A DNA stretch of 64,000 nucleotides from Smallanthus sonchifolius (taxonomy: Eukaryota > Streptophyta > Magnoliopsida > Asterales > Asteraceae). Positions 37,204 to 49,020 of the stretch are shown in pieces. Position 1 is the stretch's first letter. Every line of letters starts with the position of its first letter. Location: positions 88,134,007-88,198,006 of the forward strand of contig CM042027.1 in NCBI GenBank assembly GCA_023525975.1. The letters run 5' to 3'. The translations under genes and the position numbers were made by a program. Below the pieces are notes generated by a model. The model was not told the origin of the DNA and made no database searches. It worked only from the letters and a program-made list of their open reading frames with translations.

Positions 37204-39254
37204 TGTAAAATTCTCTTAAGAACATCGACAGCTGACTCTATTTTTACCTAAAAAAGATATAACAGGAAGAAAAAAATAAAAAAAATAATGATATAAATGT
37301 AGTTATATTATAAACAATAACTAGTTACCTTCCTAATGTAATGGTACTTGTAAAGAACCCACATGTGAATGTGTGTAAATATGCTAGAAAATGGTTGGTG
37401 AGTAGTACATTGGTATTCAGTAGAACACGGTTAACTATGTTATAGATGAAGCCAATTCTTCCAAGTTGCTGCAAATATTAAAACTTCAAGTTGAGCTATG
37501 AGGGATAAACAAAAATTTATAGCTCTAATTCAAAGTTATATCAATTCAATATAAAAGAGAGAACTTTTGAGAGAAATTGGATTATTATTGAATGTTCAAA
37601 CTATTATATCAAACTTTAGGAAAATAGTAAATATGACACGTCTAGTCAAATTTTGAAAAACTGAAATTGATTTCCTAATGATGAAATTGGCTTTATAAAT
37701 AAACGTGTGAATTACTCAATCAAACATGCATATGTTTTTACAAATAAAAGGAAATATATAAAAATTGCAAAATTGGGGAAAAATCTTTAGACTCCGAATT
37801 TGGGGCTTATGGAATTTGGGCCCGACAGTTGGACAAACCACCTTGGTTGTTTGCCACATGATCCAGCCAGTCGAGACGTTTTCATCTATTATTTCCGGCC
37901 ATGTAACTCCAAACGTAGTCCATGTTAGGCCTTTTTCTAAGCTGGGTCATTCTCTACAATGTTTATCCTTGTCCAGTTGGAAAACGTATAAGTCTGTTAA
38001 CTCTTATGTCAAAACCATACATTTCTGAAAGTGTTTGTATAGATTGAACTATAAACTAATATGTAAAATTCTAGTAATGCATATGATCACTACATTTAAC
38101 TAACATTTTCTAAGGTGTGTTATTTTGATCACCCAAAAAAATACCAAAACTTTATATAGCAAACAAATATAATGATTGGATGACTTACCATCCGGAACAA
38201 CCGGAGTCAGTTAGAAAAAAAAACTCATCTTCGAATTGTCGTAACTTTAAGCAGTGTGGTCTGTGAGCCAACAATCTTTTAACAGAAAGGTCATGTCTGG
38301 CAGCCTGGGCAAAGTGTCGTGCCACTTTAGCCGACCAATGGCCATATTTTAAATTTCAAAGATTTTAAATACTTTTCTCTTAGTTTTAGCTTTTAGCATA
38401 AATCATATAAGATCAGGGATTTGTACACAAATGATAGGCTAAAATCTAAATTGCTAAAACACAACATTACCATTTGAAGCCCGTATATCCAAATTTGACG
38501 GGCCTTGAGTTTTGGGCGTTGTGCTTTGTTTTGTTATCATAATATCGGCCCAATTAATCATTAGCAAAACTTCATTTGTTTTTCCTAAGTAGCCCAGTAA
38601 TCCATTTTCATTCAGCCCAGTTAAATTAGGTAGTTGAAAGCCTTTTGTAGCCCACGTATTAAAGGAGCTGCGAACTAAATAACACGTACTCACGTAGCTT
38701 CAAGTGAATTAATACATTCATGAAATTAACGTAACATTCATTATGAATTTATTAACACTAATCATTTTTTTACCATTTTCTTTTTAAACACTTAAATGCA
38801 TCATTTTAGTTTAAAGTTCTTAACTCGCAATGTGATAAAATACACTAATTTTAGTATTTGTAGACAATATAACTAGTGCATAATTACCGAATTATTAGAT
38901 CAAGCAAATACTAACGTGATGAATAGTAACATACTCTTTCATTTGCGTTTTGTACAACCACTTTTCACCGGACCCAAATCAGTGGTTTCCTCACCCCATT
39001 CACCATGAACATCGATTGACTTTCTTCTATGGCTGGTTAGAGGCGACCACCGCTGTTATTGTTCCACCCCCTCAGCTTAAGCATTGATAGCCACGATCTA
39101 CCATCGTCGGCCGGTTTGGTTTTAGACTTATTAAACTACATTAAGGGGTATTAAAAATACACTAATTAATTATAGTTTTATCTCTACATACTTCACATAA
39201 TTATCATAAACACAATTAACAAATATTTTTAATTGATAAAATATAAAACATTTA
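37204..39254. other. AT-rich intergenic DNA
   Basis: No gene, RNA or repeat is recognised. Short open frames near 37765-38028 and 38454-38693 lack family resemblance. Confidence 0.4.
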
Positions 39255-39485
39255 AAGACCGAACGAACATGAAAGAACACAAATGAACATAAACGAATGA
39301 ATATAAATGAACACATTATTACACGTTCACGAACATAAATAAACTAACGTGACATATGTTCATGTTTGTTTATTTAACTAAAAGAACACATTTCCTATCC
39401 ATGTTCATTCATTTATTAAACGAACTCCCGCCGAAAATTTCACAAACTGTTTGCTGAACGTTCAGTTCGTTTGTAGCCATACTTA
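39255..39485 (-). mobile_element. diverged partial copy of the GTTCG-rich MITE
   Basis: On the minus strand GGCTACAAACGAACTGAACG, then TTCAGCAAACAG, parallels the left end of the 7072-7709 element and continues with GGCGGGAGTTCGTTTA and GAACATG words. The distal terminus is not seen. Confidence 0.65.
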
Positions 39486-39594
39486 GACAATTAATTATGC
39501 TTTATAATTTGGGGTGTTAAATAGATTGTGTGGTTAACGGGTCGGACCCGACATGAAATTTTCATGATGCTTATTTTATCAATGTTTCAATTTT

Positions 39595-40180
39595 TTTTCG
39601 CGGGGTCATTACGAGTGTATAGGTCGTCAAAACTGAGTCTTACAAATCTTAACACCCTCACTGCAACACGCTTTACCCCGCAAGTCTGCGACTGCACGAG
39701 GGTGGAACTGATAATATAAAATTCATTCAAAACCGAGTTTTCCTAATAATGTACAAGACGTCAAAGCACAGGCGTACAAGTCGTCGAAGTTGCTTCCAAG
39801 TTTTTTTAGTTTTTCTCTTCCAACTTTTAAAATGTGATGTTATATAAAATTCGGGATTTTCCGTTTCAACGTGCTCATTTTTGTCAGCGTTTCGACGTGC
39901 GTTTTTTTTTCTTCCCAAATATAACGTTGCAACGTGATTATTTTTATCTACCGTTTTGTATATAAATTTCATTCAAAACTGAGTTTTCGTGATAATATAC
40001 AAGTAATCGAATTATGAACGTACAATCATAGAAGAAACTGCTTCAAGGTTTCGTTTAAAAAAATTGTTTTCCTCTTACAACCTTTAAAATATAGTGTTAT
40101 ATAAAGTTCTAGATTTGCCCTTTCTACGTGCTTATTTTTATCAACGTTTTAACGTGATTTTTTTCGCAGGGTGAATACCG
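39595..40180. repeat. diverged tandem duplication of about 245 bp
   Basis: AAATTCATTCAAAACCGAGT (39719) and AAATTTCATTCAAAACTGAG (39964) begin two parallel blocks, each with AAGT/AAGG..TTT, GTGTTATATAAA and ATTTTT(G/A)TCA(G/A)CG words in the same order. A TTTTCGCGGGGTCAT/TTTTCGCAGGGTGAA pair (39596 and 40161) suggests a further partial copy. Confidence 0.65.
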
Positions 40181-40977
40181 ATATTATATAAGTCTTCGAT
40201 ACCACTACTTTTTCAACATACTATCCCATTCGCTTTTGAAATTGCATTGTGGTGTGTGAAAAAAAATGTATAATGCAGAAACCACCTCATTTACTATAAT
40301 CAAAGCAAATCTTTAAAAATTGTAAGCCCAAAATTCTCCATTTTTTAAACTACTTGGTATATGGTTTATCATATAATTTAAAAGAAAAAGGAAAACAACG
40401 GAATAAATGCATAAAAAACTTAAAAAAATCTTTGCATTCCTTTAAAGCAAATCAAGAATAAAAATAAGAATTTACGATACAAAAATTATTCGGGATCTGC
40501 CGTATTAGTTTTTAATTTGATTTTCTGTGATAAGATCATATCATATCTCCATGAGAATCACCCAAAAGGTCTTTTTTGTCATCATGCATTTATAGACCCC
40601 ACTTTGCGATATAATGCCTGCCACTACTCCCACAAAACGTTTCATGACTTAAACATAACAATATTAACTTAAGAAATCTATATCTATAACATATAATAAA
40701 GCAAAATAATGTGAGACACGTGACTTCAGGGTCAGAATTGTAGGCTACTAGGTTTTCATTCGATTTGCACATGTATCTTCAATCAGCTGTTTAGGGTTAG
40801 AATTTCAGTGTTTGTGAATCTGTAAAGAAATTTATATAGCAATTTTATAGGGTGATTCTAACCACACACGGAATATTGCTAATTAAACCCGTCGCTTGTA
40901 TAGGGCAATACGAGGGCGTATAGAGTTCAGTCACTGTCAACAGAATGCAACGTGTCATTCTCTGTCTGGCGGCTGGT

Positions 40978-41128
40978 CCAATACGTGACGTATTGACCTA
41001 TACGCAGCGTATGAGGCACGTGTTATATTTTTGATTCAAAAGTTGGAAGATTTGGGAGTTTTATGAATCCTATACGTGGCGTATTGACCTATACGCGGCG
41101 TATTGACCTATACGCCACGTATATGTAT
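40978..41128. repeat. paired inverted 14-nt motifs, left cluster of the MULE
   Basis: Five motif copies read ATACGTGACGTAT, ATACGCAGCGTAT, ATACGTGGCGTAT, ATACGCGGCGTAT and ATACGCCACGTAT, spaced by TGACCT-like 6-nt linkers. They lie between the left inverted end and the second gene's 3' end. Confidence 0.85.
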
Positions 41129-41379
41129 TTTTTATTTAATTATATTTTTTTATTTTTTAATATTTTGTTTATTTTTATTTTAATTTATATAATTTTGTTA
41201 ATATAAGTTTGTTAATCAAACAAAATATTAAACATTACAAACCAAACAAAATATTAAACATTACAACCAAACAAATAAACTAAAATTATATACATTACAT
41301 CAAAAAATTAAATATATACATCAAAATGTTTTACATACATAACAACGAAAGAAACAAAATACAAATAAAAGAACAAAAC

Positions 41380-42693
41380 CTAACCGGCTTCGGCGTCACC
41401 CTGACCCGCCCCGCCCTCACCTTGAACGGGGTCGTCCGGATAATGACGTGGCGGTGGTAGTGGGGGTGGCTCGATGCCGGCGGCTCGTGACTGATTCACG
41501 AGCTGTCCAACCGCCCACATCATCAGGTCCTCCATGCGATCGAGTTGACGACCCTGTCGTCGTGAGTCGGCAACAAGGCCATCAAGCAATGCCTAGGTAG
41601 CCCTATCCAGCCTAACAGACCGACGTACGCGTCGGGGATGCTGTGGCGGATGCTCGTGTACCTGCTCGACGTGTGGCGGCTCATCCTCAATCGCCACACC
41701 CTGTAGCGGCTGAGGCATAGGCGGGTCCCTCTGTCCAGGCATCTGCGGCAACGGCACCGGGACCCAAACCTGGTCCTGGACGGCCCCCACGAACCGAAGG
41801 CCCTGCGGGAATCGGTGCGTGATGCGCATGCCGCTCGCCGTGCGACGGTCTAATCGGACAGGGGGAATGGGCGGTAACATCGCAGGCTCATGGTCGTCAA
41901 ATGGTATGACCGACCGCATGATATGCGTGATGAAAGCACTGCTATATAAAAGTCCGCGCTTCTGTCGCTTATAGGCAGAAGCAAAATAAAGCGCCATGCT
42001 CGTGGACAGGTCGCACCGCCTCCCAGTAAGCAGGCAAAAAAGGAAGAAAAGATCTCTATCAGTGCACCACTCACGGCTTTTCAGACGCGGTGCGATCGAC
42101 GTCGAAATAAGCCGGTGCAGATATCTATACAAAGGGTCTCTAATACCTGAGACCCTCCCTTTGGTACCCAACCAAGGACTATCTGAAATCAAGCCCCAAA
42201 AAACAAGGAGTTCCTCCGTGTCCACCTCCGTCACCGCCTCGGTGAAAAGCGGCGTGACCGTCTTAGGCTCGTAGTATAAGCCCGTCGTGACGGCCCACTG
42301 ACGGAGGGTCTGACGGTAAACGACCCCAAAAATAGAAAAAGAAATACGATCCGGATCAATATCCGGCGCCTCCCCGGGTAGAGGCTGCAGCCCAGTCTCT
42401 GAGTAGATGAACGTCGAAAGAAACTCGACGACCAGCTCTCGGTATGTCTCCTCAAAAGAAAGGTCAAAAAGACGCGACCATGGCGTGTCCTGACCGATGA
42501 TGGCCCTAGCTCGCTCGGCCTCTTGCACCTCCTCGAGGAGTGCCCAATCCACCGCCGTACCAGGATCCATCTGCACCTCCCGGAGCTTCTGGCAACGGGA
42601 ATAAGCCTCCGTATCGGGCGGAAAATCCAGAAAAGGGTAGTGCGCAAGATCGTCTAGCTGATCCATCTCAATATCATCATCATGATCCGCCAT
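41380..42693 (-). pseudogene. ATHILA ORF-1-like protein carried by the MULE
   Basis: The start at 42693 (MADHDDDIEMDQLDDLAHY) opens a 366-codon frame closed by TAG at 41593-41595. The same frame continues for 70 more codons (ALLDGLVADSRRQGRQLDRM) to 41380, so one nonsense mutation seems to split a protein of about 437 residues. The core TYRELVVEFLSTF, GIRDPLYRYLHRLISTS and LFFLFCLLTGRRCDLS resembles the plant families called Arabidopsis retrotransposon ORF-1 (ATHILA, PF03078) or putative plant transposon protein. The tail is Pro-rich. Its function is unknown. Same strand as the transposase gene, 1.1 kb after it, within the same inverted ends. Confidence 0.65.
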
Positions 42694-42990
42694 ATCTGAT
42701 AATAATTAATTGTTTTTAATTTTTTAATTTAAATAATAAATAATAAATAATAATAATAATATATCGTTTAAATTTTAAATAATAAATAATAATATAATAT
42801 TATTTAAATTTTAAATAATAAATAATAATATATTGTTTTTAATTTAAATAATAAATAATAATAATATATTGTTTTTAATTGAAATAATAAATAATAATAA
42901 TATATTGTTTAAATTTTAAATAATAAATAATAATAATAATTAATTTTTTTATTTTAAATATTAAATAATAATAATAATTATTAATTTTTT
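42694..42990. repeat. AT-rich imperfect (AATAAT)n spacer
   Basis: Five or more rounds of TTTAAATAATAAATAATAATAA-type sequence upstream of the second MULE gene. Almost no G or C. Confidence 0.85.
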
Positions 42991-43580
42991 AAAAACCTAT
43001 ACGCCACGTATAGGTTTATACGTGGCGTATAGGCGGTTGCCGGGCAAAATAAGCCATACGCAGGCCAATTAAGCCATACGCGGGCGAGTTGCCGGGTAAA
43101 CCAAGCCATACGCGACCCAAACCAGGCCATACGCAGGCAAGTGACCGGGTAATCCTAGCCATACGCAGCGTATAGACTTATACGTGGCGTATGGCTTCAT
43201 CGTCTTCCTAAGACGAACTATACGCCACGTATGGCCCTTTACGTGGCGTATAGTTCTTAAGTTCAAACCTAAAAATCGCTAATCTACCCAGTTTTACCCG
43301 CTAATATTCAATATAAACCTAACATTAATGATCATGGGTGTAGAGACTTACCTTTTCGAAGTTTTTTTGAGACGACAATCTTAATCAACGAGCTTTTTTG
43401 CCGGATGCGTATGGGTTTGTGTTTGTTTGTTTTGGGTCGTTTGGGTCTGTACGCTGCGTTTTCCTGGTATATCAAGTGGCTATACGCCACTTATTGACCT
43501 ATACGTGGCGTATAACCTTTAAAATATCTTGTTCAAGTCTATACGCCACGTATGGCCCTATACGTGGCGTATAGAATATT
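42991..43580. repeat. paired inverted 14-nt motifs, central cluster of the MULE
   Basis: Five hairpin-like pairs start near 42996, 43160, 43219, 43479 and 43541. The commonest form is TATACGCCACGTAT, about 6 nt, then TATACGTGGCGTAT. Between 43040 and 43160 a separate tandem repeat of GCCATACGC plus GGGCGAGT/GGCAAGTG and GCCGGGTAA words (about 30 bp) occurs. Confidence 0.88.
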
Positions 43581-43794
43581 AAATTAAAATTAGTTATATT
43601 TAATTAAAATTAATCAAAAAATAATAAAATATTAATTATAATTAACTTAAAATTAATTTAAAATAATTAAAATTACAAATAATTAAAATTTAAAATAATT
43701 AAATTGACCCTATACTTAAAATTAATAAAAAAACTAATAAAGCATCATCCGTGAGTCGTAAAGTATTGTGGAAATGTAGATCCATTAGTAGCCA

Positions 43795-46700
43795 TTATTT
43801 CTTAAATCGTTCAATACGATCACTGTATATATTTTCCCATTTTGCTGCATCATCATTTCGGTGCAAATTCCAAAGTGCATTCGGCGTGGGAATCGGAAAA
43901 TATCCGTCTAACTTGACGTGGATGAAATGAGCCCTATTGACGTGAACTAATTATACAGTTTGATGTTGAGCGTGAACGTTTGGACCAAACCACAATGGAA
44001 AAAATGTTTGATTACCGGCGATGCTTAAAAGATGAACAATCACCCCAAATCTTTGAGCAATTAGGAGTCCTGTGTATGGCATCGACATCCAACGACTAAC
44101 TGGTGCGGCTTTCACATCCTGCCAATCTATTGTGTGATGTAGCATATCATACTCTTGAAAGGCGACTCTGTCAAAAACGGTTCTCCACCATTCGTCTTTA
44201 TTGTCCATCTCCTGTAGAAGTTGTTGTCTGATAAAAAGCCACCGGTTTTCATTTAACCCTAAGCCCAAAGCTACCGATCGAAAACCACAGTTACCGTCGG
44301 GATTTACATCCTGTATATGTGAAATGTACGGATGAAAGACAGACGGTATCGAATCCTTAAAACAATTTATATTGTTAACCGCATCTTTCCCCATAATCAA
44401 TGGAAAACCAAGATAGGCGTTATCATCTTGTGGTTGCTTTCCTTTACCCTTCGTTGGACGACGGTGTTGAATGACCGAACTCGCTTGTATCGAGTCTTGT
44501 GACGTAATGTACGAGCTGTGTCTCGCAGGGTCACATTTGCTTTGTTGGGATCCTGTGAATGAGCTGTTTCTCGCCACATCCTGTTTCCTTTGTTGTTGCT
44601 TTTTCAAAGTTGGACGACCGTGAGTATCTTCTTGTACCACATGCGCTTTCTTGTTACTTTTGCTCGGAAAGACCACCCCTGCGATTCTCGACAGCATACT
44701 TCTTTTGACCTGATCAGGTTCTGACATAATTTTGTTTCTCACTTGACTAAGTACTTTATCCACGTCTACATTTTCATCATCGACAAACGACGGTTTTAAA
44801 TCAAGTTTCCTCCAGAAGACGTCCAACGCATCTAGCAGGATTCTGCCACCTGTATTAAAACGAAATAGTCTTAAAATTTTGAAAATTAAACATTCACAAA
44901 ATCCAAAGTCAAAACAGTTTACATGTAGCTTCGATACTTGCCAGACGACAAGCACACGGCAACCCACTACTACTGAAAAGTTGGCAACCACACGTTGCAT
45001 TTTGTTTCCGTATATGTGATAACTTGTACCACTCATTTTCTAACAAATTTAGAGCTTTATGTGAAACCTTACCGTGCAGGTTATCAAACAATCAATAGCT
45101 ATGTGGCTATCCATTTTTCTTATGAGGCTTGTTCCAAACGCAAACTGTAATTGATAATATTGATCTGTTACAATTTCATCAACAAACTTAACAAGTCTAT
45201 CTAGGGAGCTGTTAGCATTTCTAAGATAACTCTTTAAGAGTGAATGCTGGCTCTCGACTCGGTTCGTTGTTTGTTGACCAAAATTGAGGTTTTTGTTGGA
45301 CCAGGCGGATACAAACTTTTCTTTATACGGGTCCAACCAATTTTTAGTCACATAATGTATAACTCCTGGAAAAATATTGAATAAATATTTAAATATTTAA
45401 TAATTATTCAATACTGAAAATATTAAATATTCTAAACTTACTTCCTCGTTTGGCAGCATACAGTTGTTCGTAAAGCCGGTTGAAGTTGTACTGGTATATA
45501 TCTGGCGTGGGAAACTCACATACCGACCATGAATACTTGAAATTTGCCCAGTCTTCGTCTGTAAATGATGTCTTGCAATGTTTTACGATATTCTCGTGTA
45601 TGTGCCACCGACATAGGTTTTTCGAACAATCCGGAAATATTTTATCACATGCGTTCATAAGAGCTTTGTCCCTGTCTGTTACTATCACACGCGGCTCCAT
45701 ACACTTTTGCAACATTGCTTTTATTTGCAGTAGCACCCAGACGAAGTTTTCCTCTCGTTCTTTTGATATAAATGCATGAGCGACGCAAAACGACTGGTGT
45801 GTGGAGGTCACACCGACCACTTGGACGAATGGAAGTCTATACATGTTTGTTTTGTAAGTCGCGTCGATCATCAACACGTGCGGGAACGCAAGCCACATCT
45901 CAAACGATTTCGGATGAACAAAGAATATCTCCTCCACAATATTTGTGGCAGGATCTTCCCGAGTATAGTAGACGTATTTTTTAGAAGAAAGCAGGTTTTC
46001 CAGAATCTGCATTGGAGTTTCACCGACTCTCGTTTCGTTTTTTATCTTTTGTATCGCATTATAAATGTCCTTTTTAATACAACTACTCTCTGGGTTTTGT
46101 TCCCTTATAGTTGCCCGAATGTTTCGTGGCAACATGTTTTGCGAATACAACTTCGCCACCAAAAGTTGTTCCGACTGAGATAGTCTCCTCGCAAAGGAGT
46201 GCGCCTCAAGATGTTGACTAGGATCGTGGTTATGACTGTCATCCTTCACCGTTAATTTCCAATCACCAGTATTTTCTTGGTACTCTCATTCTAATTTAAA
46301 GGGACAACCTATTTTCTTGCTACCGGCACGTCTAACCGTGGCAGTAGACGCACGTTCGCCGTGACGGTCACACACAAGCCACACCTTGATAAACGGTTCC
46401 GTCGGATCGTCGCTTTTTCTCCTCGATCGTCGGGTGACAAGGACGTAACCATTTTCACGTCCTATCCTGACCGCCCAATCCACCAACTGTTCACGAGACT
46501 GAAAATTCTGGTCAGTTTTATACGACACGTTTTGATGGTTTTGTTCCTCGTCTTCGGACACGAAGTCGTCGGTTTGTTGTGTCGGGTATGAGACTTCACC
46601 GTATACGTAGTCGTCGGTTTGTTGTGTCGGGTATGAGACTTCACCGTATACGTAGTCGTCGGTTTGTTGTGTCGGGTATGAGACTTCACCGTATACGTAG

Positions 46701-46921
46701 TCGTTCGTGGGCTGTGTAAGGTAAGACGGTTCACCATATACGAACTCGGGATTGCTCAGTGGCTCGCTCAAATCCGGAAGCCTTACCCGTTGATGAGAAT
46801 AAACGTCGGACGAGACCTCCTCCCGGTTCACCTCTTGAACGCCAGAACTTTGCGGGTTGTGTTCCACCGACTCGTTAGAATATACCTGAAAACCGTAGTT
46901 ACCATCCCACCACCAAGACAT
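43795..46921 (-). pseudogene. MULE transposase (FAR1/MULE) fused to an OTU cysteine-protease domain, broken
   Basis: Exons read as 46921-45442, 45365-44923 and 44849-43795 (GT-AG by eye). I chose ATG 46921 (MSWWWDGNYGF). In order: an acidic N-terminus with a 15-residue repeat, a FAR1-type zinc domain (CPFKLE, HNHDP), the MULE DDE domain (D in MIDATYKTN, D in VTDRDKAL, CRWHIH, E in TTNRVESQH), a SWIM-like CGC..CAC segment, a basic linker, then an OTU domain: NPDGNCGFRSVAL with the catalytic Cys, MPYTGLLIA, and NRAHFIHV with the catalytic His. Lesions: TGA at 46286-46288, a frameshift near 45095-45115, TAA at 43951-43953 just before the OTU His. The transposase would bind the ends and move the element; the OTU role is unknown. 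Confidence 0.85.
46555..46745 (-). repeat. 45-bp tandem repeat inside the transposase gene
   Basis: About four copies encode YVYGEVSYPTQQTDD. Three are nearly identical in DNA and one is diverged, which points to recent expansion. Confidence 0.95.
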
Positions 46922-46994
46922 GTTTATAGTTTTTTTTGGAAAGCATACGTTCGTTCGTTCGTTCGGTTCGAATGAGAATTCTACATTGTTAAAT

Positions 46995-47220
46995 ACACAA
47001 AATTTGGGCCCTATACGCATCGTATAGCCCAATACGATGCGTATAAGGTACGATGTGATGGGTTTAGTGGCAGAAGGAATCTCGAATCCTAAACTGCATC
47101 GTATTGACCTATACGATGCGTATACGTGGTTTGAATGACAGGTTGTAAGAGAATGTCGGGCACGGGAATTTGTGAAGGGCTATACGCATCGTATTGCCCT
47201 ATACGATGCGTATATGACCA
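46995..47220. repeat. paired inverted 14-nt motifs, right cluster of the MULE
   Basis: Three pairs near 47012, 47097 and 47179 have the form TATACGCATCGTAT, about 5 nt, then ATACGATGCGTATA. The core is CATC rather than the CCAC common in the other clusters. They lie between the right inverted end and the transposase start codon. Confidence 0.88.
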
Positions 47221-47259
47221 AGTGCGATTAGCATTTCCCGTGTGTGGTTAGTAGTCCCC

Positions 47260-48235
47260 TTTTTATATAGTTTTGAAGGCTTTATTGAGTTTCTGATGTG
47301 ATTATGTGTGTTGATGATCTTCTGTTGATTAGATTCTGAATTTGTTTTTAACCATGAGCTGGACACTAAGCAATTTTGATCTTAATGTTCTTTTTGAAAG
47401 CAACATAAAGAATACACAAAAGAGGTTTGCGCAATCTGTTTTAATTTAAACAAAAATTAGGATGTCGATGAAATATGATGCAATTGCATAATGATGAGAT
47501 ACTTACTAGAAATTTTGATGAGATGGTCCAAAATATTTTGTTTAATTTATGTTGTAGTTGAAGTTGATTGTCTATATAATTGCAGGAAACAAGAGAGATA
47601 GGAATGACAAGAGTGAAGGGTAAATACTTCTTTCTACAAACTGATGTTAAAGGGTCCTCATTGAAGCTTGATAATACTGGAAAAACAAAATTTATAGTAA
47701 GTTGCCTTTATTTTGGACAATTATACCATTAACCTTCGAGAAATCAAAGGAAATAACGAGTATCTATTTCTTTGGTCAATTAATAAATGTCAACTTTTGG
47801 AATTAATGTGTAGGTTCTTCGTCACCTTGGTCGCTAAATTGAGAGCCGGATTGGCCATCATCGAGTCTTTGTTCTATTGAGTCCTCATTGAGGACATGTT
47901 GATTCTGCAAGTCTTCATCTTGTGAGGTATAAACTTTTACCGCTAGGATTTGGATGTTTTGTGGTGGTATGAATTGATGATGAATGAATTGATTCTGTAA
48001 GTCTTTATTTGGAAACATTCACCGCGGTTGAAGTGGTTTCATTTTTCACTCAGACACGCACAAATTATTTATGTGTCGTATATTTATAGCTAAGCTATGG
48101 AGTAGATCTCTAGAAAGTTAGTTAAATCATCCTGGTGAGATTTCTAGCATGGAGAATGAGTTGATTGTGAATGAATTTGTTCATTAGTAGCATTATTCAT
48201 CTCTCTATATTTTGAATGGTGATGATGAAGACCAA
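47260..48235. other. non-coding DNA right of the MULE
   Basis: A minus-strand frame of 71 codons (47803-48018, Gln/Asp-rich) has no recognised motif. Splice-like signals near 47585 (TGCAG) may be remnants of an old gene, but no family can be named. Confidence 0.3.
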
Positions 48236-48239
48236 ACGG

Positions 48240-48533
48240 TGGTAACTATTGGGTTAATATTGATTAGAATTATTTTATTAATTTTGGTTTATTATTTGGG
48301 GTTTTAGATAGAATATTGAGTTTGATTTATTCTGATTTTGTTTGATTTACTTTCCTAAGTTGAGTCTAATTAGGTTGCTTGGTCCCTAAGTTTGCTTAGT
48401 TATAAATGGTGGTCTTTGGTTTATTGTAATTGTGAACATTATTCTTAATAAAAGAGTCGATCAGTTGTGTTGGTAAAAAACAACCGAGTATTCCTTTTCA
48501 TCTATTTTTCTGTTAGTGTTGGTGATTAAGGGC
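48240..48533 (+). mobile_element. possible LTR fragment
   Basis: A TATA-like TTATAAATGG (about 48400), an AATAAAAG signal near 48449 and an end in TGTGCCAACA resemble the 3' part of a Copia LTR. The start is not clear. Confidence 0.3.
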
Positions 48534-48625
48534 CTGTGCCAACAGTAACAATTAGTTTGTTTTGTCTTTTTCTTTCTATTTTTAGTCTTCTTTTGTTTAT
48601 GTTATTATGTTCTATGATTGCAATG

Positions 48626-48893
48626 GTGAATGGTCATAGGTACGACATTTTGGTTGAGGAGTTTAGAAAGGGATGTGGACATTTTAGTTGCTACTCCAAG
48701 AAGATTAACAGATATGATCGAAAGATCAAAGGTTTCGCTAGAGAAAATCAAGTATTTGGCTTTAGATGAATTTGGTCAGAGGCTGGATATGGGATTCGAG
48801 ACCCAAATCAGAAAGATGTGGAGCGTTTGAATATGCCCCCATGTGGTCCGAGACAGACGATGCTTTTTAGTGCAACCTTTCGGTCGGTTCAAG
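48626..48893 (+). pseudogene. DEAD-box RNA helicase fragment
   Basis: The frame reads [49 protein letters not shown] and TQIRK, then after a one-base shift [22 protein letters not shown]. This is the stretch from motif Ib to motif III (SAT) of the DED1/DDX3 group (plant RH37/RH52-like). Motif II is DEFG instead of DEAD and TPGRL is TPRRL, so it is inactive as well as truncated. It lies just 5' of a Helitron 3' end, which suggests capture. Confidence 0.85.
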
Positions 48894-49020
48894 TACTAAT
48901 TTAATCCTCTAAAAAGTTGTGTTTGTTGAGGACGTGTACTAATTTATTATTTAATGTAATATGTAATTTCTTTTATGTTTAGTTTATTTCTAGATTTATG
49001 TTTTATATAATTTAAATTTT

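Larger units (their letters stand above)
40850..47259 (-). mobile_element. 6.4-kb MULE (Mutator-like) element with transposase-OTU gene and a second gene
   Basis: Terminal inverted repeats of about 75-80 bp are GGGTGATTCTAACCACACAC at 40850 and, on the minus strand, GGGGACTACTAACCACACAC at 47259; both continue to TATAGGGCAATACGA. Flanks ATTTTATA (40842-40849) and TTTTTATA (47260-47267) are a near-matching duplication. Inside, two minus-strand genes are separated by an AT-rich spacer and motif clusters. The transposase gene has DDE and FAR1-type domains. A few single lesions disable it, so the copy is probably young but dead. Confidence 0.88.

Noticed and set aside
37765..38028. Open frame of 87 codons
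   Set aside because: No motif, no plausible splice partner.
41996..42274. Plus-strand frame over the ATHILA-like gene
   Set aside because: Shadow of the minus-strand gene, which has recognisable domain wording.
45480..46183. Plus-strand frames over the MULE transposase
   Set aside because: Antisense shadows of the transposase exons.
47803..48018. Gln/Asp-rich minus-strand frame of 71 codons
   Set aside because: Somewhat protein-like composition but no recognisable family; not enough to call a gene.
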